DNA from: Pichia kudriavzevii
Lineage: Eukaryota > Ascomycota > Pichiomycetes > Pichiales > Pichiaceae
Reading direction: 5' to 3'
NCBI RefSeq assembly: GCF_003054445.1
Contig: NC_042507.1
Location: forward strand, 806,001-870,000
DNA length: 64,000 nucleotides
Both the position numbers and the translations under genes were made by a program. Below are positions 38,245-46,274 of the stretch, in pieces. The notes under the pieces are model-generated. The model made no database searches, had not been told where the DNA came from, and worked only from the letters and a program-made list of their open reading frames with translations. Each line of letters opens with the position of its first letter. Position 1 is the stretch's first letter.

Positions 38245-39981
38245 ATGTTGGCGACAGTAACAAAGAAACAGCTAGCTGTCAAGCAATTGAAGGCAAGTGC
38301 TTCTTTGGTTTCTGGCAATTCATTCAGATTTTTGCACTCACAACATTTAAGACCTAAATTACTTGACTTAAAGATGCGTAGAAGATATTACGTTCCGTTG
38401 GTTTCTGCAATAGTTGCAGGAATCTCATACTATGCGCTCGGTAACAACGGAATTTTGTTAGACACTGCTGGGTCGTCAAATATTACATCAATTCCTTCTG
38501 CACCGACAACATCCGCAATTGGAGGCGGTAATGGAAGTCAGCGTCCTCTATCCACCACTACAACCAGCTCATTGAGCAACGGTGGAGCAGGCTCACAGCA
38601 AAACAAACAAGGCTTAACCTTATTTAATGATGAACAAGTCAATAGAATCTTAAGGAGGTTTGAAGAGAGTTATATTGTTAATAGAGGTAAGGGAGTCTAT
38701 AGGTATGATGCTTCTCAGCTACCAAGTAATAACCCTATTGAAGACGATAGAGCCGAAAAGATCGTTCAGATTCCAATCCAAGATGTATATAATGATAATC
38801 AAAGAGTTGAAACTGATTGGCACTTCTGGTCTATTTTTGATGGCCATGCAGGCTGGAATACCTCCGCGTATTTGAGAGATAAGTTACTCGATACTGTCAT
38901 TGCAGAACTAACCGGTGTGTACAAGATCAGCGATAAAAATTTACGCTTGGTCCCCTCTAATGAAGTTATTGATAAAGCTATCAAGCAGGCTTTCTTAAAA
39001 TTAGATGATGAAATCGTGAACAAAAATGTACAAAAATTATTAGATTCCCCAAACAAAAATTCTGCAGCAGAATTGTTGATGCCTGCATTGTCAGGTTCAT
39101 GTGCTCTAATGACTTTTTATGATACTCATAGCCAAATGCTTAAAGTCGCTGTCACTGGTGACTCACGTGCATTATTAGGTTCTTATAATGAAGAAAATAA
39201 GAAGTGGACAGTCGAAGCCCTGTCTGTCGATCAAACCGGCTCTAATCCAACGGAAGTTGCCAAATTATTAAGTGAGCACCCTAATGAGCCTAATGTTGTA
39301 CGTAACGGACGTGTATTGGGTTCTTTGGAACCGTCAAGGGCATTTGGTGATGCACGCTATAAGTGGGCAAAGGATATTCAAGCTAAGATATATAATCAGT
39401 TTTTTGGTCGCCAGTCGCCAGCTAATTTGAAAACGCCACCATATGTCACAGCAGAACCAATAATTACTACACATGAAATAAATCCTTCTAAGAATGATTT
39501 CATGGTTATGGCATCCGACGGATTGTACGAAATGCTATCCAATGAAGAAATTGTAGGGCTAGTTGTCAAATGGATGGAAAATAAGAAAATGGTAAAACCA
39601 ACAAGAAACTTTTTTTCCAATGTATGGCAAAGATCAAGTAAAAATCAGCTACCGGAAGTTCTTGATGTTTCTGACAAGTCTGGCAAGCCAAAACAAAGGT
39701 ATAGAAGATCGGATAATATGACTGCCTATTTGTTAGAGGATGAGAATGTCTCAACACATTTAATTCGTAATGCTTTGAGTAATGGTGGTAATAAGGAGGA
39801 TGTCAACTTGTTGGTGAGTATTCCGAATCCCTTAAGCAGAAGATACAGGGATGACTTGACTGTTACCGTTGTCTTCTTTGACAATAGTGAGAACCGCGTC
39901 GAAAATGCCAATGGAATGTTAGAAATAAATAGGGAGGCTACAAGAGGTGGTTTAGATAACCCAGTAAGTCCGAAACTATAG
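38245..39981 (+). CDS. PTC5: Mitochondrial PP2C phosphatase Ptc5
   Basis: Mn2+/Mg2+-dependent Ser/Thr phosphatase that dephosphorylates pyruvate dehydrogenase in yeast mitochondria. It has 578 residues against 572. The N-terminal 60 residues are basic with a hydrophobic stretch (YYVPLVSAIVAGISYYALG), a bipartite mitochondrial signal. PP2C motifs: FDGHAGWNTSAYLRDKL near residue 198, VTGDSRALLG, LGSLEPSRAFGDARYKW, MASDGLYEMLSNEEIVGLVV and YRDDLTVTVVFFD with the metal-binding aspartates. The conserved leucine of EALSVD is encoded by CTG, consistent with the standard code. It lies divergent from TMA46 with 274 bases between the starts. Confidence 0.95.
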   Translation: MLATVTKKQLAVKQLKASASLVSGNSFRFLHSQHLRPKLLDLKMRRRYYVPLVSAIVAGISYYALGNNGILLDTAGSSNITSIPSAPTTSAIGGGNGSQRPLSTTTTSSLSNGGAGSQQNKQGLTLFNDEQVNRILRRFEESYIVNRGKGVYRYDASQLPSNNPIEDDRAEKIVQIPIQDVYNDNQRVETDWHFWSIFDGHAGWNTSAYLRDKLLDTVIAELTGVYKISDKNLRLVPSNEVIDKAIKQAFLKLDDEIVNKNVQKLLDSPNKNSAAELLMPALSGSCALMTFYDTHSQMLKVAVTGDSRALLGSYNEENKKWTVEALSVDQTGSNPTEVAKLLSEHPNEPNVVRNGRVLGSLEPSRAFGDARYKWAKDIQAKIYNQFFGRQSPANLKTPPYVTAEPIITTHEINPSKNDFMVMASDGLYEMLSNEEIVGLVVKWMENKKMVKPTRNFFSNVWQRSSKNQLPEVLDVSDKSGKPKQRYRRSDNMTAYLLEDENVSTHLIRNALSNGGNKEDVNLLVSIPNPLSRRYRDDLTVTVVFFDNSENRVENANGMLEINREATRGGLDNPVSPKL

Positions 39982-40220
39982 GCATCTGAAAATAGTATTT
40001 CACGTTTGCCATCTGTTGCGTTTATCTAAAGTTTTTTTCTTTAAGTGTATTCGTTAATCATGCAAATGCTGCTCCAATTGCATGATGTGTATTAAAGAAT
40101 TAACTTCTTGAGAATACAACCAAAAGCGGAAAGTATAACTTATGTAACACTACAAGAGACCTGAATCTAAACCAACAAAATGGGATTGATTAATAATTAA
40201 AAAAAAAACAACAGCTACCA

Positions 40221-40874
40221 TTAACATGCACATGTGCTTCCATTATCATTTGAAGATGGAGCATTAAGATCTATTCTGTTGTTTTGAGAAGCAGCAGGTG
40301 TCTGTTCTTGGGGTGGGGCTGAATCAATCTTCTCCAATATTTTCTTGGCAATATACATAAAAACCTCGTTCACATTGTACGAAGTCTTTGCCGATGTTTC
40401 AAAGAATATAGCGCCTTCATCTTCCGCTAATGTTTGACCTTCTTCAATGGAGACCTTCCTTGCGCCTTCAATTTCTTCTCCTGTTCCCTCATCCATAATT
40501 AGATCAAACTTATTGCCAACTAGCGCCACAGTTATATCCTTAGTTGATTGTTCTTTTAGCTCTTTCATCCAGTGCCTTGCCTTGATAAAACTTGCTGGTT
40601 TTGTGATGTCGTACACAACCAAAGCTGCCTGTGCATTTCTATAATATAGGTGAGCAAGATTCGCAAACCTTTCTTGGCCTGCAGTGTCCCATATTTCGAA
40701 TTTTATAGTTCTATCATCGATGGTGCATCTTTGGGTCAGAAAAGCTGCACCAATCGTAGGTTCCTTGTTCTCTCGGAAATCATCAGAGACAAATCTCAAC
40801 ACTAGAGATGATTTACCAACAGCTGCTTCACCCAAAAGCACTAATTTGACTGCAGTTTGTGTAGATCCGGACAT
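40221..40874 (-). CDS. VPS21: Rab5-type GTPase Vps21/Ypt53
   Basis: Endosomal Rab5 GTPase of 217 residues (yeast Vps21: 210). G motifs: GEAAVGKSS, the effector region [14 protein letters not shown] (the Rab5 IGAAFLT signature), [18 protein letters not shown] and ETSAKT. The C-terminal CAC is the double-geranylgeranylation site. An acidic insertion after GNKFDL ([17 protein letters not shown]) resembles that of Vps21. S. cerevisiae has the duplicates VPS21 (YOR089C) and YPT53 (YNL093W) in the two sister regions; this locus, with PTC5 on one side and YNL092W beyond AXL1 on the other, is the unduplicated ancestor position. It controls vacuolar protein sorting and early endosome fusion. Confidence 0.95.
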   Translation of the reverse strand: MSGSTQTAVKLVLLGEAAVGKSSLVLRFVSDDFRENKEPTIGAAFLTQRCTIDDRTIKFEIWDTAGQERFANLAHLYYRNAQAALVVYDITKPASFIKARHWMKELKEQSTKDITVALVGNKFDLIMDEGTGEEIEGARKVSIEEGQTLAEDEGAIFFETSAKTSYNVNEVFMYIAKKILEKIDSAPPQEQTPAASQNNRIDLNAPSSNDNGSTCAC

Positions 40875-41313
40875 CAGTTAATGGTGGTTTGCGTATCAGG
40901 AAAAAGTTAGATGCAAAAGATCGAGGTATATTGTTCAATATTGTTCAACACAAAGATAACCCTTATCTTTGTGACATGTATGTTTAAACGGGAAAGGAGG
41001 CACCTACGGAAATTTCTAGTTACAAAATTAGAAAATTTGTAAAAAAATTGACAAATATTAGAAAAAAGCCAAACAAGTGAGAAATTCGTAAGCATGTTTC
41101 GAAGGCTTATATTGGCTTGTCTGAATATGGTAATCAAAACATAAGTGATTTCAGAAGGATTGCTCACAAGTTATTAGGTATAAAGTATCTATATAAGCTG
41201 CCGTATGATGTGGATATGTTTGAGCATTCTTGGACTAGTGCTTTCCACGGCCTAGGGATATAGTCTCCATGCTTGTGGGCTTTGATTGATTACTACCAAA
41301 ATCCACTATCGGA
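40875..41313. promoter_or_regulatory. Divergent promoter region VPS21/AXL1
   Basis: About 439 bases. It carries a perfect 11-base inverted repeat with paired GATA sites at 40949-40973, a TTGTTCAATA-type tandem just before it, and a second inverted repeat TTACAAA/TTTGTAA at about 41020-41042. No RNA gene is visible. Confidence 0.5.
40949..40973. promoter_or_regulatory. GATA palindrome (11-base arms, CCC spacer)
   Basis: CACAAAGATAA, spacer CCC, then TTATCTTTGTG: a perfect inverted repeat placing two GATAA cores head to head, 75 bases upstream of the VPS21 start. GATA-family factors (Gln3, Gat1, Dal80 and relatives) bind such cores; palindromes favour dimers. Confidence 0.5.
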
Positions 41314-44300
41314 ATGACTTTCCAGAATCAGCCCTTGATATTTCAGCAAAACTTTGCTGTTCCCTTTTCTTCTGAACAAAGAAGTTACCTAATTATTAGG
41401 CTTCCCAATGGAATACAAGGGCTCTTGATCACGGATCCCTGTGAGGATGTTGCTTCATGTTGTCTGACAGTGGCAACAGGACATCATGCAAACCCGAAAA
41501 ATATATGTGGTTTGGCTCACCTTTGTGAACACATGATCTCATTAAGCTCAAAAGAATATCCTGAAATAGACGCATACAGGAACTTAGTTTATCAGGTTGG
41601 CGGCACTAGAAACGCAGTTACAAACAATGAAACTACAAGCTTTTTCTTTTCCGTACCTATAACTTCATCGCCAAAGGTATCTGAATTTGAAAAAGTACTA
41701 AGCATTTTTACTTCCAATTTTAGGAACCCAAATTTTGAAATCACTTACTCTAATAGAGAAATATATGCAATTGACAACGAGCATGCTGTCAACAAAACTA
41801 GAAGCAATAGATTGTTATTTCAAGGTTTCAAACTCCTGGCTAATAATGAACATCCGTTTTCGATGTTTTCCACGGGGAATTTAGACTCCCTAATTGAGAG
41901 GAATAAGAAAGTGGATATTCGTGAGAGACTACTTGATTTCTTCAAAGCTGAGTACACTCCAGATAAAATGTCATTTGTTTTGCGTGGTCCTCAATCTTTG
42001 AATTATTTACAAAGGCTTGCAACATTGAATTTCAGCAAAATTGGTATTCTAAATAACAGGGAAAGCTTCACGGAAACAACCATGAAACCAAAAGTCGTGC
42101 CAGGAAATGCAGTTTCAAACAAAGTGAAGTCCTCATGGAAAGAAAAGTACAATGTTTTACCATACTTACCTGCTGATTTACAAAAAGGTGTTTTGATTAA
42201 GAAAGACATTGGTGCAGTGCTAAGAATAGCATTTCCTGTAACTTTCGATAAAACTAAATTTATGTCAAAGAAGAGATTCAACTTCTACATTAATTTTTGG
42301 TGTGAACTATTTGGTTCAGAATCACAAAAAACCATAGCGTCGGCATTATTTGGCCGTGAACTTGTTTCGGCAATTGTTTCTAAAACTTCATCAGTCACTT
42401 ACGATACCACTCTACTTGAATTAGAACTTAGTATCACAGATAAAGGATACCAGTACATTTCAACTATACTTGATGTTATTTTCAACTTTGCTTCGCTCTT
42501 TAATGCGTCAGAAAGCTCGAAATTCATAAAGCATTTAGCAAAGTCAATGTCACAATTTAATGGTATTGGTATTTACAATTTTCTCTTTTCAGAAGCCAGT
42601 TCTGAATCTATATGGGAAGTTCAAAAACTGAGTAGAATCCTCCTAGAAGGTATTCAGTCGTATGGGAGGTTTCTTCTCAAGGGGCAAAATTTAATGGATG
42701 AAACAGTTGAAGGTTTCAAAGGTGCATATACTGAGAATAAAGCTGCAAAAAATTGGTGGTTAGATGAAGCTAAGCGTTTTTCTCATTTTATTAAGAATAA
42801 TATATCGATAAACCGCACATTGCTCAGTTTTGTCGGAGATATAGATAAGACCGAACTTGACTGGGCAGTAAACATTCCTGCTGAATATACCAGTGAACCA
42901 AATTTTGAGTTTAATTACAAGGTCGTTAGACTCAATTCTCAGGTGATTGATATATCTAAGATTAATGATTACGGATTAGATATATCGCCTCCTAATATAT
43001 TTGCAGATGAGATGGTGGATGACCAAACGGCTCTACTTGGTTTGTGTGATCTTACCACTGAACATGCCTTAGATGCATCATTGGGCTATTCTGTGAAAAA
43101 TACTTTGTCATCCTCCATTCCGATCCTTTATCATTGTGACTTTGGTTGTCAACTGTGGCTAAAAAAGGAAGTTGATGTTGCTTTCAAAAATAAGGCCCTA
43201 TTAACTCTAGAATTAATTAATACCAAAATTGGTGCAAGCCCAACACATGTTGCTGTGTTAGAAATACTGGTCCAATTGGTGAAATTTAGAGTTAATGAAT
43301 ATCTTTATCCAGCTACTGTTCTGAACTATGTCTATGATTTATTCCCGTCATTTAAAGGTGATACGGGTGTTTTATTGCACGTCTCAGGACCGAAGGAAAA
43401 CTTTGCCAAAGTTTTGAAAGTCTTAGTCTATGAAGTAAAGCTAATTTCAGAATCATTTGGAACAACTGTAACAGATAGCGAATTTACCAAAGCCAAGGCT
43501 GCAGTTCTGTTGAAGTATAGTTTGAGCGAGAAGATGTCAACTTTTGAATCAGCAACATTGGGCTTAATGGCAACTATTGAAGAAAATACTTGGTTATTAC
43601 AGCTTAGGATTGAAGCGTGTCAGAACCTTACCAAAAAAGGAATTGCATCGGTAACTTCAAAGATTTTTGAAAGCTGCTATTTGACTGCGTTCTTACAAGG
43701 TGATATTGAAATACAGACTTTAAGCGCAGACATTTTGCCAATCATTTCTAAGCTTGTTAAGAACTTTGAAGGTGAGAATTATAGATTTCCATCTTCTGTA
43801 TTCTTACCACCGAGATCAAATTATTACGTTAACTATACTAGCAATGATGCAACTAATGGCATAGAATGCTTTTTTCAAACATGCAGGCGGGATGATATCA
43901 AAGAAACGTCAATAACAAAGTTTGTTTCATACCTTCTAGGCACAGATCTAACTAGAAAATTGAGAACTGATTATCAACTGGGGTACATAGTTTTGGTTGG
44001 CTTGAGAACATTGAGGAAAACCCAAGGTATTCATATATTAATCATTAGCAGTACATATTCTTCTGATGAGCTAGATTCGAAACTTGAAGATATTTTAGCT
44101 GAATGGTACGAGCAAAGTATCAAAAAACTGAAAAATGCCCAACTATCTCAATATATTGATAAATTTGTAACAGCAGAGTCAGCCACGGGAAGCTCTACCA
44201 ATTCCAATAGCGGATGTCCTAGTTTATTTTTTGGCGCTCTCGGATCGTCTGGAGGTGACAAAAAAATTACAAAACAGCATAACTCATACTGGGAACAGAT

Positions 44301-44853
44301 TGATAACAAAACCTACTCATTCTCAAAAACATTAAATGGTGAAGATGGTGTAGATTTGGATGTGGTCAAAAATATTACTACTGAATCCTTAACCCAATTT
44401 ATTAAACAGAAACTATTACCTATATCGGCGGAAAGAAGTAAAATTACTATTAGGATTGATTCTAAATTGCCAAAAGAAGAGTTTGAGAAGAATTCCAAAG
44501 GAATGCAGCTATATTTTCTTTTATCGTCCATGGGATTCCCCATCAAACAGGAGCATCTTGAAGATATATTGGAGAAATCAAACAATTCCCAAATCAAGCT
44601 ATGTAAAAGCCTTTACAGATATTACAGGGAAAATGGCAAGTCTATCTCACAGGTAGCATCAGTTATAGCTAAGCTATCAAAATCTGTTCTGCTGTCTGGT
44701 AAAACTGAGGCCGCCAACAATACGGCTGTAATTGTGCCGCCGAAGCAGGTAGATATTGAGAATTTGTCAGCATGGAAAAAACAAACAGGTTATGTCCAGG
44801 AGCAAATTCAGATGAAAGATAGACTGAATAGCTTCAGAGATTGTGTAACTTAG
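41314..44853 (+). CDS. AXL1: M16 metalloprotease, Axl1-like
   Basis: Insulinase-family zinc protease, 1179 residues. The inverted zinc motif HLCEH is at residues 69-73 (AHLCEHMI), with a downstream glutamate in NREIYAIDNEHAVNKTRSNR, so catalytic residues are kept. Four weakly similar M16 modules fill the protein; the third and fourth include DLTRKLRTDYQLGYIVLVGL, matching the insulinase R..Q.LGY.V block. S. cerevisiae Axl1 is 1208 residues and Ste23 about 1027, so length favours Axl1, which cleaves the a-factor precursor and directs axial budding. Sequence divergence is high, so Ste23 is the alternative. It is convergent with the YNL092W gene, the stop codons being four bases apart. Confidence 0.78.
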   Translation: MTFQNQPLIFQQNFAVPFSSEQRSYLIIRLPNGIQGLLITDPCEDVASCCLTVATGHHANPKNICGLAHLCEHMISLSSKEYPEIDAYRNLVYQVGGTRNAVTNNETTSFFFSVPITSSPKVSEFEKVLSIFTSNFRNPNFEITYSNREIYAIDNEHAVNKTRSNRLLFQGFKLLANNEHPFSMFSTGNLDSLIERNKKVDIRERLLDFFKAEYTPDKMSFVLRGPQSLNYLQRLATLNFSKIGILNNRESFTETTMKPKVVPGNAVSNKVKSSWKEKYNVLPYLPADLQKGVLIKKDIGAVLRIAFPVTFDKTKFMSKKRFNFYINFWCELFGSESQKTIASALFGRELVSAIVSKTSSVTYDTTLLELELSITDKGYQYISTILDVIFNFASLFNASESSKFIKHLAKSMSQFNGIGIYNFLFSEASSESIWEVQKLSRILLEGIQSYGRFLLKGQNLMDETVEGFKGAYTENKAAKNWWLDEAKRFSHFIKNNISINRTLLSFVGDIDKTELDWAVNIPAEYTSEPNFEFNYKVVRLNSQVIDISKINDYGLDISPPNIFADEMVDDQTALLGLCDLTTEHALDASLGYSVKNTLSSSIPILYHCDFGCQLWLKKEVDVAFKNKALLTLELINTKIGASPTHVAVLEILVQLVKFRVNEYLYPATVLNYVYDLFPSFKGDTGVLLHVSGPKENFAKVLKVLVYEVKLISESFGTTVTDSEFTKAKAAVLLKYSLSEKMSTFESATLGLMATIEENTWLLQLRIEACQNLTKKGIASVTSKIFESCYLTAFLQGDIEIQTLSADILPIISKLVKNFEGENYRFPSSVFLPPRSNYYVNYTSNDATNGIECFFQTCRRDDIKETSITKFVSYLLGTDLTRKLRTDYQLGYIVLVGLRTLRKTQGIHILIISSTYSSDELDSKLEDILAEWYEQSIKKLKNAQLSQYIDKFVTAESATGSSTNSNSGCPSLFFGALGSSGGDKKITKQHNSYWEQIDNKTYSFSKTLNGEDGVDLDVVKNITTESLTQFIKQKLLPISAERSKITIRIDSKLPKEEFEKNSKGMQLYFLLSSMGFPIKQEHLEDILEKSNNSQIKLCKSLYRYYRENGKSISQVASVIAKLSKSVLLSGKTEAANNTAVIVPPKQVDIENLSAWKKQTGYVQEQIQMKDRLNSFRDCVT

Positions 44854-44857
44854 TTGG

Positions 44858-46075
44858 TTATTTTTTAGTTTTACGACAAACCCAAAACTCACAGTTATAA
44901 TGCCAATGCCCTAGGGAACGGATGTCTCCGCCATATGACGCTTTGATTCCTGTTTGATGTTCTATGAAGTCAAAACCAAGGTCTTCAATCAATTGTATCA
45001 AGTCGTCCTTCGGTATTTCCAAACCCGACATTGGAATTTTTTTCTTAGTGGTACCATCATCATTTAACGAGTCAACATCAATCTCTAAATCATTGCCTTC
45101 AAAGTGCCATAGCAAAGGGCCAAAATTGATCCAATAGCCATCGTCGTTTAGTGAATATTTGATTGCCTTCAAATAGTCTATAATATTGGCCGCTGTATCA
45201 AGAAAATAACATGTTGCGATGACATTGAACTTTCCTTTATTCTCGTTCCTGAACTGAACTGCCATCTCTTCGTTTGAATAGATTTCAGATATTTTATTGA
45301 GGTCAGGAGGGCCATACAGATCTACAAACCCACCGGCAACCATCGACATCAATTCACCAACTGGAATATCAGGGTATTCCACATTTAACAGTGAAATATC
45401 ACCAGGATTAAAATCAGGGAAATATATTTGGCGGCATTGATAATTTCGTTTCTCCACATTAGAGCTTTTGTGGATGAAAGGACAAATCATAAAATTATTC
45501 TCACAAAATGTATTGTTTAGAATGTAGTTAGAATTTATAAGCATATGATAGGAAATTTCGTTTCCTTGTGTGGTGAATCCTCGTTTAACAAACTCAACCA
45601 CTAATCTTGCTAAACCAGCACCAGGTACAAGAACTTCGATTTTTTGTCTTTGAGAGATATCAGGATACAATTTTTCCACAGTTTCTAGTATTCTCCCAAA
45701 GGATACTTCACGTTCATCGGCTCCTTCACTTGACCATTCTCGTACGTATTGAGTCATCAATCCCTTCATTTTTTCTAAATCACTGGTTGAACAAGGAAAC
45801 CATGTCTTAGGATTCTCAGCCCCCCACGAATCCGCCATTATAATTGCAACACTCTCAAAGTAGTTTTTATTGATTTCAATTGAATGCTTCAATTGTTCAA
45901 TATAACTGGGAAACCAATGTAATAGCTGTTTCTCACCGTCCTCCAACGAACTATACTTTCTTTCTTTCGGTGACAAAATTGTTTTCACCGCCCATTCCTC
46001 ATAGGCAAGATGTGAGTGCAATACACTGCTCAACACTTTAAATTCTTCAGCATCTTGTTCTTTCATTTCAACCAT
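44858..46075 (-). CDS. Carnosine N-methyltransferase family protein (YNL092W)
   Basis: SAM-dependent methyltransferase of the N2227 family, 405 residues (yeast YNL092W: 400). The N-terminal family helix HLAYEEWAVKTILSPKERKY is followed by the SAM-binding region VLVPGAGLARLVVEFVKRGF, then QGNEISYHMLINSNYILNN and FNVIATCYFLDTAANIIDYL. The late block YWINFGPLLWHFEG is a hallmark of the family. The animal enzyme makes anserine from carnosine; the yeast substrate is not known to me. The stop lies four bases from the AXL1 stop. Position beside the Rab5 gene agrees with YNL093W-YNL092W in S. cerevisiae. Confidence 0.93.
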   Translation of the reverse strand: MVEMKEQDAEEFKVLSSVLHSHLAYEEWAVKTILSPKERKYSSLEDGEKQLLHWFPSYIEQLKHSIEINKNYFESVAIIMADSWGAENPKTWFPCSTSDLEKMKGLMTQYVREWSSEGADEREVSFGRILETVEKLYPDISQRQKIEVLVPGAGLARLVVEFVKRGFTTQGNEISYHMLINSNYILNNTFCENNFMICPFIHKSSNVEKRNYQCRQIYFPDFNPGDISLLNVEYPDIPVGELMSMVAGGFVDLYGPPDLNKISEIYSNEEMAVQFRNENKGKFNVIATCYFLDTAANIIDYLKAIKYSLNDDGYWINFGPLLWHFEGNDLEIDVDSLNDDGTTKKKIPMSGLEIPKDDLIQLIEDLGFDFIEHQTGIKASYGGDIRSLGHWHYNCEFWVCRKTKK

Positions 46076-46274
46076 TGCTGGCTAAATCAATTGCCCATAG
46101 ATGAAGCCTTCACAACAAATTTCCTGGGGAATTTAGAAAAATCACGGAAAACAAAATCACAGTGCGTGAAACACCCTGCTTCCCCAACAGGAGATTATTT
46201 CGATAACGCCAGTATGTATTCGACTATAACTGGGATTGCTACAAATAATACAAGTAATCAAGTACAAAACATAA

